This document shows positions 32,340 through 41,708 of a DNA stretch of 64,000 bases, one piece after another. Below the pieces are notes generated by a model. It made no database searches and was not told the origin of the DNA. It saw only the letters and a program-made list of their open reading frames with translations. This stretch comes from Nesterenkonia populi (GTDB taxonomy: Bacteria > Actinomycetota > Actinomycetes > Actinomycetales > Micrococcaceae), in assembly GCF_007994735.1 (NCBI RefSeq), contig NZ_VOIL01000001.1, forward strand, positions 1,302,001-1,366,000, written 5' to 3'. A program made the translations under genes and the position numbers. The first letter of the stretch is position 1, and the number at the start of each line of letters is the position of its first letter.

Positions 32340-33437
32340 GTGAGCGAGCCGGCCGGCGAGCGGACGGAGAAGGCCACCCCCAAGCGGCAGAAGGAGAACC
32401 GTGAGAAGGGGCGTCTCTCCCGCTCCCAGGATCTGACCGCCTGGGTGGGGATCGGTGCTGCGACGGCGATGATGCCGGTTGTCCTCTTCGCCGCCTGGGA
32501 CGCCGGGCAGGAGCAGCTGGGCGCGGTGCGGCAGATCAGCCGCAGCCCCGAGCCGGAGGCCGCCCTGGCGCTGCTGGCAGAGGGGATGAGCTCCATCCTG
32601 GGCGTGCTGTGGCCGCTGATGCTCGCCACTCTCATGGGGGTCTTCGCCGCGGCGGCGCTGCAGGGCGGTGTGCACTTCCGGAAGTTCAAGCTGAAGACGG
32701 AGCACCTGCAGCCGGTGAACGGGCTGAAGAAGGTATTCGGGGTCCAGGCGGTCTGGCAGGGCGTCAAAGCGCTGCTGAAGACCCTGGCGGTGGGGCTGAT
32801 GATCTTCGCGGTGGTGCAGATGCTGGTGCCCCAGCTTCTCACCGCCGGATCCATGCCGCTGTCCTCCCTGCTTTCCTCGGCCGGGACCGGGGTGATGATG
32901 CTGCTGGGCGCCTCGATCCTCGCCGGGGTCGCGCTTGCGGTCATCGACATCGTCGTGGTGCAGAAGCGGAACCAGAAGCACACCATGATGACCCGGCAGG
33001 AGGTCAAGGATGAGACCAAGCGCACCGACGGGGACCCGCTGATCAAGCAGCAGCGCCGCTCCCGGCAGATGGACATCAGCCGCAACCGGATGATCGCGGC
33101 GGTGGCTGATGCGGACGTCGTCGTCGCCAACCCGACCCACGTGGCGGTGGCGCTGAAGTACAAGCAGGGGGAGTCGGCCCCGAAGGTGGTGGCCAAGGGA
33201 GCTGACCTGCTGGCTGCCCGCATCCGTGAGGAGGCTGCCGTCCAGGACGTGCCGATCGTCAGGGACGTGCCGCTGGCCCGGGCCCTGCACACCGAATGCA
33301 GGCTCGGACAGGAGGTTCCGGTGGAGCACTTCACCGCTGTGGCCAGGGTGCTGGCCTTTGTGACGGCGCTGAAGCGCCGCGGATCGGCGGCCGGGGTGCA
33401 CACGGTGCCGGAGCGCACGTCAGGGGGTGTGCTGTGA
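32340..33437 (+). CDS. flhB: Flagellar type III substrate-specificity switch FlhB
   Basis: A 365-residue FlhB. The basic N terminus (ERTEKATPKRQKENREKGRL) is canonical, four membrane segments lie at about 35-210, and the cytoplasmic domain contains the self-cleavage motif NPTH (VVANPTHVAVALKYKQGESA), here intact. After cleavage and with FliK, it switches export from hook to filament proteins. GTG start; GTGA overlap with flhA. Confidence 0.97.
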   Translation: MSEPAGERTEKATPKRQKENREKGRLSRSQDLTAWVGIGAATAMMPVVLFAAWDAGQEQLGAVRQISRSPEPEAALALLAEGMSSILGVLWPLMLATLMGVFAAAALQGGVHFRKFKLKTEHLQPVNGLKKVFGVQAVWQGVKALLKTLAVGLMIFAVVQMLVPQLLTAGSMPLSSLLSSAGTGVMMLLGASILAGVALAVIDIVVVQKRNQKHTMMTRQEVKDETKRTDGDPLIKQQRRSRQMDISRNRMIAAVADADVVVANPTHVAVALKYKQGESAPKVVAKGADLLAARIREEAAVQDVPIVRDVPLARALHTECRLGQEVPVEHFTAVARVLAFVTALKRRGSAAGVHTVPERTSGGVL

Positions 33438-35488
33438 AGCTGAGCGCGTTCCCCAAGCTCGCGGTGCCGTTGGGCGTGGTGCTCATCGCCATGCTGCTGG
33501 TGGTTCCCATTCCGGCCCAGGTGCTGGATGTGCTGATCGTCATCAACATCATCGGCGCGATCCTGGTGCTGATGACCACGATGTTCGCCAGGAAGCCCCT
33601 GGACTTCTCCGTGTTCCCCTCGCTGCTGCTGGTGATGACGCTGCTGCGCCTGGGGATCAACGTGGCCTCCACCCGGCTCGTGCTCGGCAACGGGTACGCC
33701 GGGGAGGTGATCGGCGCCTTCGGGCAGATCACCGTCGGCGGGTCCCTGATTGTGGGGTTCGTGATCTTCCTGATCCTGGTGGTCATCCAGTTCGTGGTGG
33801 TCACCAAGGGCGCCGAGCGCGTGGCTGAGGTGGGAGCCCGCTTCACCCTGGATGCGATGCCGGGCAAGCAGATGGCGATCGACGCCGATCTCAACGCCGG
33901 GCTGATCACTGACAAGGAGGCCCGGCGTCGTCGTGAGGAGATTGCCGCGGAGGCTGACTTCTACGGTGCGATGGACGGCTCATCGAAGTTCGTGAAGGGC
34001 GATGCCATCGCCGGCATCGTCATCACCCTGCTCAACCTGGTGGGCGGCATCGCGATCGGCATGATGGTCAACCAGATGTCCGCCCAGGAGGCGCTGAACA
34101 CCTACGCCCTGCTGACAGTGGGCGACGGTCTGGCCACCCAGATCCCAGCGCTGCTGATGGCGGTCTCCACGGGAATGATCGTCACCCGCGCCAACTCGGA
34201 GACGGACCTCGGCTCAACGGCGCACCAGCAGCTGACCCAGTCGCAGGCAGCGCTGCTGGTGGCCGGCATCGCCGCGATCGTCATCGGGCTGATCGCGGGG
34301 ATGCCGGCCCTCCCCTTCTTCGCGGTGGGCGTCGCCCTGATCGCCGCAGCCTGGTGGATCCGCAGACAGTCGCTGAAGGAGGCCGCCGATGCCGAGCATG
34401 CCGCTGAGGCAGAGGCGGGCCGCGTCCCGGAGGAGACCACGGAGGATCTCATCGAGCAGATGAAGGTCCACAGCCTGGAGATCCAGCTGTCCCCGGACAC
34501 GGTCGACATCGTCGGCGGGGGCGGGGACGACCTGCTGGCCCGGGTGAAGGCGCTGCGCAAGCGCCTTGCACTGGAGATGGGGATCCTCGTGCCGCCGGTG
34601 CGCACCCGTGACTCGGTGGAGCTGCCGCCCTCCGGGTACGCGATCCGTCTGGCCGGTGTGGAGGCCGGGCGCGGCACAGTTCCGCGCGGAAAGATCCTGG
34701 CCCTGGGCGACAACCTGGACGGGCTGCCGGGCGAGTCCCTGCTCGAACCGGTGTTCGGCCTGCAGGGCAAGTGGGTTCCGGCCGAGCTGCGGCACAATGC
34801 GGAGCTGACCGGTGCGATGACGATCGACCGCACCTCCGTGGTCGTCACGCATCTCTCCACCCTGATCCAGCGGCATGCCTGGCGTCTGATCACCCGCGAG
34901 GACGTCCGGGTGCTGACCGATGCGCTGAAGGAGACCAACCCGGCCGCCGTGGAGGAGCTCACCCCGCAGCCGCTGTCCCTGGCGGAGATCCAGCGGGTGC
35001 TGCAGGGGCTGCTGGAGGAGCAGGTCAGCATCAACGACCTTCAGCGGATCTATGAGGCCCTGGCTCTGCAGGCGAAGTCCTCCGCCGAGCCGGAGAAGCT
35101 GGTGGAGGCGGCCCGCGCTGCTTTGGGACCGGCGATCGCGGACAAGTATGTGGAGGAGGGCCGGCTGCGTGTGATCATGCTGGACCCCACCTTGGAGCAG
35201 TCGATGCTGGAGGGGCTGCGCCCGGCCGAGGGCGGAAGCCAGATTGTGCTGGAGCCGGCAAGGATCGAGACGGTGCACGCCTCGGTGCGGGACACCGTGG
35301 CGAAGGTGGAGGCCCGGGGCCAGTCGGCGGTGCTGGTGTGCGCGCCGGCGCTGCGGCCTTCGGTGCGGCGTCTGGTGTCGCCGCAGGCGGGCGGAATTCC
35401 GGTGCTCTCCTACCAGGAGGCTTCGGCTGTTGGTGCCGATATTGAGACCGTAGGAGTGATCCGTGGAACCGAACAGATACCGTCTTAG
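33434..35488 (+). CDS. flhA: Flagellar type III export gate protein FlhA
   Basis: A 684-residue FlhA. Seven or eight membrane helices fill the first 320 residues, including the FHIPEP-like region (TTMFARKPLDFSVFPSLLLV, FTLDAMPGKQMAIDADLNAG, TDKEARRRREEIAAEADFYG, AMDGSSKFVKGDAIAGIVIT). The cytoplasmic domain (about 340-684) docks chaperone-substrate complexes (TVVTHLSTLIQRHAWRLITR-like VVVTHLSTLIQ). GTG 33434 overlaps the flhB stop and starts just before the first helix; longer in-frame starts inside flhB are rejected. Confidence 0.97.
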   Translation: MKLSAFPKLAVPLGVVLIAMLLVVPIPAQVLDVLIVINIIGAILVLMTTMFARKPLDFSVFPSLLLVMTLLRLGINVASTRLVLGNGYAGEVIGAFGQITVGGSLIVGFVIFLILVVIQFVVVTKGAERVAEVGARFTLDAMPGKQMAIDADLNAGLITDKEARRRREEIAAEADFYGAMDGSSKFVKGDAIAGIVITLLNLVGGIAIGMMVNQMSAQEALNTYALLTVGDGLATQIPALLMAVSTGMIVTRANSETDLGSTAHQQLTQSQAALLVAGIAAIVIGLIAGMPALPFFAVGVALIAAAWWIRRQSLKEAADAEHAAEAEAGRVPEETTEDLIEQMKVHSLEIQLSPDTVDIVGGGGDDLLARVKALRKRLALEMGILVPPVRTRDSVELPPSGYAIRLAGVEAGRGTVPRGKILALGDNLDGLPGESLLEPVFGLQGKWVPAELRHNAELTGAMTIDRTSVVVTHLSTLIQRHAWRLITREDVRVLTDALKETNPAAVEELTPQPLSLAEIQRVLQGLLEEQVSINDLQRIYEALALQAKSSAEPEKLVEAARAALGPAIADKYVEEGRLRVIMLDPTLEQSMLEGLRPAEGGSQIVLEPARIETVHASVRDTVAKVEARGQSAVLVCAPALRPSVRRLVSPQAGGIPVLSYQEASAVGADIETVGVIRGTEQIPS

Positions 35489-36401
35489 GGGTCCGTCGCT
35501 GGCCCAGCTGGGTGCGCAGGCGGTGGAGAAGCATGGGCCCACTGCCCGGATCGTCTCATCGGAGCGGATCAGCGCGACCGGCGTGGGCCGGCTCCTCGGG
35601 CGCGCCTACTACGAGGCGGAGGTGGAGGTCGGCGGAGAGCCTGCCGAGGCCCCCGGACCTCTGGGGGAGGGACGCCTGCTGGAGCCCGGCTCCGGGTCCG
35701 CCGGTGAAGAGCCCGACGCACAGGCTGCGGCGGGTCAGGACGAGGTGGAGGACGTCGTCGACATCGCCCCGGAGATGATCGAGGCGGCGCAGGCTCAGAC
35801 GCCGGCGACGCCCTCGGAGCGGCTGAAGGTGCGGGGGAGGCTGCCTGCTGGTGAGGCTGAGGACGAGGACTTCGGCCGGATGATGGATGACCTGTGGCGT
35901 GCTCTGAAGGACCCTGGCGCGGCGGCGCCGGCTCCTGCGGGGAAGGGCGCTGCCCCGATCCCGATGAGGGGCGCCGGGGCTCTGGTGGTGGTTGCTGGTT
36001 TGGGGGCCGACGCCTCGCTGGGGGTCCGGATTCTGGACGCGGGCCTGGATGCCCGGACGTGGGACCCTGGGCGGTTTGAGGGCCGACCCCTGCATGAGCT
36101 GCGCAGGGAGCTGCGACAGGTGCGCGCCCAGGCGGTGGCATACGGTGTGCCGGTGGTGGCGCCCGTGTCTTTGGAATTTCCCCGGAAGGGGGTGCGCAGC
36201 GGTGCAGCCGCGCCCGTGGTCGAGGAGGCGGACCAGATGTGGGCCGCAGTGGATGTCCGGCATAAGCCGGATGATGTGCGGATGTGGCTGGCGGTGCTGG
36301 CTGAGCACCGGGCGGTGGACGGGATCATCCTTCTCGGCACGGATCAGACACTCACTCCGGAGACGGGCCACCAGTTGGGAGTGCCGGTCTATCAGTCCTA
36401 A
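35463..36401 (+). CDS. FlhF-like protein lacking a recognisable GTPase P-loop
   Basis: A 312-residue protein starting at GTG 35463, overlapping the end of flhA by 26 bp. Residues 1-55 (RYRLRGPSLAQLGAQAVEKH, TARIVSSERISATG) match the N-terminal basic domain of FlhF, an SRP-type GTPase that places flagella, and the position after flhA is the usual FlhF position. The central part is acidic and disordered. Where FlhF would have GPTGxGKTT, the sequence reads VVVAGLGADASLG (about 174-187): no Lys and no Ser/Thr pair, so GTP binding by the normal motif looks lost. No DTAGR or TKxD motif is visible. A degenerate or repurposed FlhF is the best reading; flhG is not seen nearby. Confidence 0.65.
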   Translation: MEPNRYRLRGPSLAQLGAQAVEKHGPTARIVSSERISATGVGRLLGRAYYEAEVEVGGEPAEAPGPLGEGRLLEPGSGSAGEEPDAQAAAGQDEVEDVVDIAPEMIEAAQAQTPATPSERLKVRGRLPAGEAEDEDFGRMMDDLWRALKDPGAAAPAPAGKGAAPIPMRGAGALVVVAGLGADASLGVRILDAGLDARTWDPGRFEGRPLHELRRELRQVRAQAVAYGVPVVAPVSLEFPRKGVRSGAAAPVVEEADQMWAAVDVRHKPDDVRMWLAVLAEHRAVDGIILLGTDQTLTPETGHQLGVPVYQS

Positions 36402-36497
36402 GACGTGCCGATTCGGACGCCGGACGGACAGAAGCGGCAGCGTCCCTGCGCGTCCTATGGGATGTCTGAGCAGACGCGCTGCGGATAGGGTGGTCTC

Positions 36498-36773
36498 ATG
36501 CTGGTGCTGACGCGGAAGGTGGGGGAGCAGATCCTCATTGGGGATGAGATCACCGTGACGGTGCTGGATGTCCGCAAGGACGGCATCAAGATCGGCATCG
36601 ATGCCCCCCGGCACATCCGGGTCCAGCGGCAGGAGATCGTCCTCGCCGTCGCGGATGAGAACCTTGAGTCCGCCAAGAGCAGCTCGAGCGCCGAAGCCGC
36701 CCTGAAGTCCCTCTTCGGCATCGCGCCTCGACGGGATGAGGGCTCAGGAGAGGACGGCGAGCCGGAGTCTTAG
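36498..36773 (+). CDS. csrA: Translational regulator CsrA
   Basis: A 91-residue CsrA. The RNA-binding core is intact: MLVLTRKVGEQILIGDEITV, then VRKDGIKIGIDAPRHIRVQR with Arg44-equivalent and Glu-Ile-Val. The tail of about 30 residues is longer than usual. It binds GGA motifs in leader RNAs and blocks translation. Last gene of the flagellar run, 96 bp after the FlhF-like gene, and convergent with the CPBP gene (stops overlap by 2-3 bp). Likely target: the fliC leader (12612-12665). Likely antagonist: FliW (8274-8654). The 96-bp gap shows a possible -10 element (TAGGGT) and no other feature. Confidence 0.96.
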   Translation: MLVLTRKVGEQILIGDEITVTVLDVRKDGIKIGIDAPRHIRVQRQEIVLAVADENLESAKSSSSAEAALKSLFGIAPRRDEGSGEDGEPES

Positions 36774-37606
36774 GCTAGTGCGGTCCCCGTCAGTGCGAGC
36801 AGGACCCACATCCCGTTGAATACGATATGTACGAGTACGGCCCCCCAGATCCGTCCTGTGAACAGGACGAGGAAGCCGCATGTCGTGCCTAGTAGGAAGA
36901 GGTACACCGGCTCGTCCCAACGGCTTATGCCGTTGACGGTGTGCATTGCCACGAAGGTGGCGCTGGAGGCGACGACGGCGAGGATCCCCGCCTCAAGGCC
37001 GCGCCGGGCGGTCCGGTAGACGGTGACGAGTACGACGCCGCGGAAGAGAAGTTCTTCGACGAGGGGGAGCATCAGCACGGGGCCGAGAAGTCCTGTCAGG
37101 AACCACAGGGCGCCGAGGTTTCCGTCGAGCGTGGGGTAGGCGGGGATCCCCCCGGGGCTGCCTGCCGCGACCTCGAGCCAGCCTTGAAAGACACGCAGGA
37201 GAAATCCTAGTGCAAGCCCCCAGAGGATGTCCGTCCACCGGAACCTGAAGAGCCCGCGGGGGCGCGAACGGGCTATAGCGACAGCAACTGGCGCTGCCAT
37301 TCCCGCCCAGAGCACCAGAAAGGACACCATGGGCCCTGTGGGTGCGTCCAGGTAGGTCCGGGCGAGCACAGAGAGGACGACGGCCGCCCCCACGAAGAAG
37401 GCGGCGTAGGCGAGGACGGTCCGGTTCCAAGCGCGGGCGGTGGAGCTGCCGTCGAGCCAGGTGCGGGTGCTCCGTGCCTGGCGCTCCGTCGGGCGGAGTT
37501 CCTCTTCTGCGACAGGCAGAACCTGTTTCACACGATGTGACGTGAAAAGGTTCACCTCAGACTGAGGGTTATCGGTCTCGACGTCGCCGCTATTCTGGGA
37601 CTCCAC
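36770..37606 (-). CDS. CPBP family intramembrane metalloprotease
   Basis: A 278-residue membrane protein with about seven or eight hydrophobic segments. The CPBP/Abi motifs are visible: LVEELLFRGVVL (EExxxR), then FVAMHTVNG (FxxxH), and a third His segment LVHIVFNGMWV (HxxxN/B). These bind zinc in CAAX-processing or bacteriocin-immunity type proteases. The first 65 residues are soluble and charged. Substrate unknown. It faces away from the neighbouring phosphatase gene and ends tail to tail with csrA. No link to flagella or polysaccharide can be shown. Confidence 0.9.
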   Translation of the reverse strand: MESQNSGDVETDNPQSEVNLFTSHRVKQVLPVAEEELRPTERQARSTRTWLDGSSTARAWNRTVLAYAAFFVGAAVVLSVLARTYLDAPTGPMVSFLVLWAGMAAPVAVAIARSRPRGLFRFRWTDILWGLALGFLLRVFQGWLEVAAGSPGGIPAYPTLDGNLGALWFLTGLLGPVLMLPLVEELLFRGVVLVTVYRTARRGLEAGILAVVASSATFVAMHTVNGISRWDEPVYLFLLGTTCGFLVLFTGRIWGAVLVHIVFNGMWVLLALTGTALA

Positions 37607-37680
37607 GCATGTAAATCTACCCGAGAGCGGCTGCCCTGGTTGTGGTTTTCGTCGCTGCAGGTTTTCAGGAGGCCCCCGGA

Positions 37681-38271
37681 ATGATTCAGATCCTCACCGT
37701 CTGCACGGGTAATGTGTGCCGCTCGCCTTTGGCGGACGTCGTACTGCGAGGGCGCCTCGCGGACCTGGGGGCACAAGTTTCCAGTGCTGGCTCTGGGGCG
37801 CTGGTGGGGGATCCGCTGACTCCGCAGACGGCGGAGCTGGCCCTGTCCGCCGGCGCCCGGCCGGAGGATGTTGAGACCCACCGTGCCCGGCGCCTGACGG
37901 AGCGCATCGCAGCCGAGGCGGACCTTGTGCTGGCGATGACGCGTGATCACAGACGCGCTGCGGTGGAGCTGAGCCCGACTTTGCTGCGGCGGGCGTTCAC
38001 GGTCCGTGAGTTTGGTCGTTTGGGGGAGGGCCTCTCCGAGGGGGAGATCGCTGAGTCTGCGGTGGGGTCTGACCCCCGGGGACGGCTCCGGGCTGCGCTG
38101 CGCATGCTGGCCAACCGCCGCGGTGTGGTCGGCCCGCCTGAGGATCTCGCGATGGATGATGTGGTGGATCCCTACCGTCAGAAGGACGCGGTGTATCAGC
38201 AGCAGGCCCGTCAGCTGCTGCCGGCCCTGGACCAGGTGGAGCGATTCGTCCGCGCAGCTGTGGGACCGTAG
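37681..38271 (+). CDS. Low molecular weight protein-tyrosine phosphatase
   Basis: A 196-residue LMW-PTP. Catalytic signature VCTGNVCRSP at residues 7-16 (CX5R with Cys8 and Arg14), and the general-acid Asp in VDPY near residue 162. In polysaccharide loci this enzyme (Wzb/Etp type) removes phosphate from the Tyr cluster of the autokinase encoded next, 99 bp downstream. ATG 37681 opens the conserved domain (the in-frame start at 37642 adds non-conserved residues). First gene of the polysaccharide locus. Confidence 0.93.
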   Translation: MIQILTVCTGNVCRSPLADVVLRGRLADLGAQVSSAGSGALVGDPLTPQTAELALSAGARPEDVETHRARRLTERIAAEADLVLAMTRDHRRAAVELSPTLLRRAFTVREFGRLGEGLSEGEIAESAVGSDPRGRLRAALRMLANRRGVVGPPEDLAMDDVVDPYRQKDAVYQQQARQLLPALDQVERFVRAAVGP

Positions 38272-38370
38272 CGCGTCATGTGGGCCGAGGAGCGCGGTTG
38301 TCCCGAGTTCGTGTGGGAGGATGCTCTCTGAGCCTGGGCGTACACGCTCGTTGAGGGAAGAAAGGAACAC

Positions 38371-39747
38371 GTGGAGCTTCGCGATTACCTTCAGATTCTG
38401 CGACAGAATTGGATAATCATTGTCGCGTTGATGCTTCTGGGCTCCGGTGCGGCGGCCACCTATTCTTTGGCGCAGACACCCTTGTATGAATCCACGAACC
38501 GCGTGATGGTCTCCTCTCAGGCGGGGGAGAGCATCGGGGAACAGCAGCAGGGTCAGAGCTATACCCAGGACCGTATGGCTTCTTATGTGGAGCTTGCTCT
38601 GACTCCGCGGGTGCTGGATCCGGTGATCGGGGAGCTGGGCCTGGACATCTCTGCCGCGGACCTCGCGGAGCGTATTGAGGTGGACAACAGCGCTAACACC
38701 ACGATCATCAGCCTGACTGCGACTGATGAGGATCCTGATCACGCGGCTGAGATCGCCGACACCGTTTCAGTCAGCTTGGCTGATGCGGTGAATCAGGCTG
38801 AGACTCTTCCAGGGGCTGATGACGCGCCGGTGAACATTACTGAGGTGACTCAGGCTGAGCCTCCGGAGAGTCCCTCCTGGCCGCAGATTCCATTAAACGT
38901 AGCGCTCGGGGCGCTTGTTGGTCTGGCTCTCGGGGTGGGGGTTGCAGTTCTTCGCTCCACCCTTGACACGCGTATTCGTTCTCTGCGTGATGTGCAGCAG
39001 GTGACGGATCAGCCGGTGATCGGAGCGATTCCGTTGGACCCGCAGGCCAAGTCCCGGCCCATCATCATGATGGAGGATCCGCAGAACCCTCGCAGTGAGG
39101 CCTTTCGCTCATTGCGCACCAACCTGCAGTTCATTGAGCTCGATGGAGGCAAGGTCTTCACCGTGACCTCCAGCATTCCCGCTGAGGGGAAGAGCACCAC
39201 CGCGGTCAATCTTGCGATCGCTCTAGCGGATGCTGGCAAGAACACAGTTCTCATTGATGGGGACCTTCGTAAGCCGAAGGTGGCCGAGTACCTCGGCATT
39301 GAGGGTGGGGTGGGTCTGACTGACGTGCTGATTGGACGGGCCCAGGTGGAGGACGTATTTCAGCAGTGGGGAGACCGTCCTCTGCTCGTGCTGCCGGCGG
39401 GAATGATTCCCCCTAACCCGAGTGAGCTTTTGGGGTCTTCCCAGATGCAGGAGCTGCTCGAGACCGTGGCGCACGGTGCCGATGTGGTCATCATTGATGC
39501 TCCGCCGCTGCTCCCCGTGACGGATGCCGCCATTTTGGCCAGGGAGACGGCTGGGGCTATTCTCGCGGTCTCCGCGTCGCGCACTAACCGGCAGCAGCTG
39601 GGCCAGGCATTGGAGAGCCTGAACAACGTCGGCGCGAGAGTGGCGGGTTTGACGTTGACGATGGTCCCCACCCGGGGGGCGCATGCTTTCGGCTACAACT
39701 ACAGCTATGGGTATGGCTACGGGTACGGCCATAATCGCGCTGGCTGA
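38371..39747 (+). CDS. Polysaccharide biosynthesis tyrosine autokinase (Wzz + BY-kinase)
   Basis: A 458-residue fused chain-length regulator and bacterial tyrosine kinase. The Wzz domain is flanked by membrane helices (about 14-33 and 174-194). The kinase domain has Walker A SIPAEGKSTT (about 270-279), Walker A' VLIDGDLRKP (about 292-301) and Walker B VVIIDAPP. The C terminus is a Tyr/Gly tail, YNYSYGYGYGYG, the autophosphorylation cluster. Phosphorylation cycles control polymer length and export together with the neighbouring phosphatase. GTG start behind AAAGGAA. One-piece form, as in actinobacteria and proteobacteria. Confidence 0.95.
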   Translation: MELRDYLQILRQNWIIIVALMLLGSGAAATYSLAQTPLYESTNRVMVSSQAGESIGEQQQGQSYTQDRMASYVELALTPRVLDPVIGELGLDISAADLAERIEVDNSANTTIISLTATDEDPDHAAEIADTVSVSLADAVNQAETLPGADDAPVNITEVTQAEPPESPSWPQIPLNVALGALVGLALGVGVAVLRSTLDTRIRSLRDVQQVTDQPVIGAIPLDPQAKSRPIIMMEDPQNPRSEAFRSLRTNLQFIELDGGKVFTVTSSIPAEGKSTTAVNLAIALADAGKNTVLIDGDLRKPKVAEYLGIEGGVGLTDVLIGRAQVEDVFQQWGDRPLLVLPAGMIPPNPSELLGSSQMQELLETVAHGADVVIIDAPPLLPVTDAAILARETAGAILAVSASRTNRQQLGQALESLNNVGARVAGLTLTMVPTRGAHAFGYNYSYGYGYGYGHNRAG

Positions 39748-39765
39748 CGGCAGCACTCCCATAGG

Positions 39766-41529
39766 ATGAGCGCGATGGCACGTAAGAGAGAGCGACGGGA
39801 GAGGGCGGCTCCCCAAGTGGTGGCCGGGCGTGTCCTGCTCGCAGCCGTCCTTGCGGCTGCCGTGGGCATCGTGGCTGTCCTGGCGTGGGCTGGCATCAGT
39901 GCTGCACGTGCTTTGCCTCATGTGGAGCGGGCTCAGCAGGTGGCGGCGAACTTGGAGCCTGAGGCTGTGCTGAGTGGTGACACGTCTCAGCTTGATGAGC
40001 TGCAGGGTGAGCTCGCACTTGCCCGCGGGAGGACGAGCGGGCCCGTCTGGTCGTTGGCTGAGGAGATTCCCTGGGTGGGGCCTCAATTTCATGCCACCCG
40101 CACGCTGACTGAGACTCTTGACGACTTTGCGGGGGACGGGCTCGCGGCGGCTTCCCGGGCCGGGGAGGGGCTGGACGCTCTGCAGCCTCGTGATGGGCGT
40201 ATTGATGTCGCCGCGATCAGCGATCTTGATGCGGAGATCCAGGCGGCACTCGTCTCCGTGAGCAGTGCTCGTGAGCGTGTCGACTCACTCGATCCTCGGC
40301 CATTAGTGGGGCCGCTGCGTGAGGGAACGGCTCAGGTCGATGGCCTTCTGGCGGAGCTTGAGCCCACGCTGGAGGGAACTGCGCGCGCGACGGCGCTCCT
40401 GCCTGGCTTCTTGGGAGCCGAGGGGGAGCGGGAGCACCTGCTGCTGCTGCAGAACAACGCTGAGTGGCGTTCGCAGGGCGGCATCGTGGGGCAGGTCATC
40501 CAGATCACGGCCGTCGACGGGGAGATTGATTTCACGGATCAGATCCCGGGCGCTGATTTCCAGAGCCGGGATGAGGCGATCACTCCTCTGGAGTTTGAGA
40601 CGGAGATGATCTTCGGTGACCGTCCTGCTCGTTATATGCAGAACCCGACGATGATTCCGGACTTCGCGGAGGGCGCCCAGGTGGCCCGGGAGTTCTGGAT
40701 GGATGAGGAGGGCGGCAGTCCGTCCGGGGCGATCGCCACGGATCCGGTGGCGCTCTCGTACATTCTGGAGGCGACGGGCCCGGTGGAGCTTCCCACGGGC
40801 GATGTGCTGACCAGTGACAATGTGGTCGACCTGCTGCTGAACGAGGTCTACCTCCGGTATGAGGACCCTGCGGAGCAGGACGTGTTCTTCGCCGTCGCTT
40901 CAGATGCCATATTCGACGCGCTGCTCGGAGGTGACGCCGACCCGGCGGCCTCTATGCAAGCAATCACCCGAGCCATTGATGAGCGACGTCTGCTGGTCTG
41001 GAGCGCGGACGAGGAGGAGCAGGCGCTGCTGGAAGGCACACAAGTGGCGGGGGAAATGCCCTCCAGTGATGATGAGACCACTGCTTTCGGCGTCTACTTC
41101 AACGAGGGTGGCGGCACCAAACTGAATTACTACATGGCGGCTGGGTCCCGGGCCGCGTGGTGCGGCGACGGCACAGCCGCGCTGCAGGTAGGCCTGCGAA
41201 ACGATGCGCCCGAAGACATCACCGAATATCCGGACTACCTGTTGGCTGCTTTCGACGGTGCGGAGGAGACCGCAAGCGGAGTTCCTCGGGGCATTACTCG
41301 CACAGTCGCCCATATTTATCTGCCCGAAGGCGCTGAACTGGGAGAGACCCCTGATGAGGCTCAGCTGATCGGCGAGCACGGCGGGCGACCTGTGCTGGAG
41401 TGGACATCTGACCTGGCTCCGGGAGAGGACGAAATGCTCAATGTCCGCGTGCGTCCGAGGACCGGCAGCACCCTCGACATTGTCTCGACACCGGTTTTGG
41501 AGGACTTCGAGGTTCCGACGGGCTGCTGA
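39766..41529 (+). CDS. DUF4012 domain membrane-anchored protein
   Basis: A 587-residue protein with a basic N terminus, one membrane helix (about 20-45) and a large extracellular part matching DUF4012 (LLLLQNNAEWRSQGGIVGQV, then ARYMQNPTMIPDFAEGAQVA, GAIATDPVALSYILEATGPV, LLLNEVYLRYEDPAEQDVFF). This family is found in actinobacterial polysaccharide loci, and the QNNAE(W/L)R(S/P)xGG core resembles LCP-like phosphotransferase surroundings, but its reaction is not established. It begins 18 bp after the kinase, in the same operon. Confidence 0.85.
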   Translation: MSAMARKRERRERAAPQVVAGRVLLAAVLAAAVGIVAVLAWAGISAARALPHVERAQQVAANLEPEAVLSGDTSQLDELQGELALARGRTSGPVWSLAEEIPWVGPQFHATRTLTETLDDFAGDGLAAASRAGEGLDALQPRDGRIDVAAISDLDAEIQAALVSVSSARERVDSLDPRPLVGPLREGTAQVDGLLAELEPTLEGTARATALLPGFLGAEGEREHLLLLQNNAEWRSQGGIVGQVIQITAVDGEIDFTDQIPGADFQSRDEAITPLEFETEMIFGDRPARYMQNPTMIPDFAEGAQVAREFWMDEEGGSPSGAIATDPVALSYILEATGPVELPTGDVLTSDNVVDLLLNEVYLRYEDPAEQDVFFAVASDAIFDALLGGDADPAASMQAITRAIDERRLLVWSADEEEQALLEGTQVAGEMPSSDDETTAFGVYFNEGGGTKLNYYMAAGSRAAWCGDGTAALQVGLRNDAPEDITEYPDYLLAAFDGAEETASGVPRGITRTVAHIYLPEGAELGETPDEAQLIGEHGGRPVLEWTSDLAPGEDEMLNVRVRPRTGSTLDIVSTPVLEDFEVPTGC

Positions 41530-41566
41530 CGGCGATGCAGCCTCAGCAACTTCTGGTTCGTAACAC

Positions 41567-41596
41567 TTGATTTTTCTACCTCCGCCTCTGTAGATT
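41567..41596 (+). promoter_or_regulatory. Possible housekeeping promoter of the LATTG surface-protein gene
   Basis: TTGATT (41567-41572), 18 bases, TAGATT (41591-41596) in the 179-bp gap before the small surface-protein gene, about 110 bp from its ATG. The rest of the gap shows no gene. Evidence is only similarity to the sigma-70-type consensus. Confidence 0.3.
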
Positions 41597-41708
41597 TGCA
41601 ATTGCCAGTCACCGGAGAGGAACTTTCGGGGGCAGCGGCGTACAACTGGCGGCTCGGTGAGAGACGCGCTGATGTGATCATCCCCCTAAAATATTTGAGG
41701 TAGACCTG

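Noticed and set aside
31515..33401. Minus-strand open frame of 628 codons over fliR and flhB
   Set aside because: Antisense shadow; His/Gln/Arg-rich low-quality protein with no motif, fully covered by recognised genes.
36402..36497. Sixth flagellar promoter box upstream of csrA (GCCGATTC at about 36408)
   Set aside because: The -10-like part is partial, and no CTWACSG element lies 13-14 bases upstream; the best match needs an 11-base spacer.
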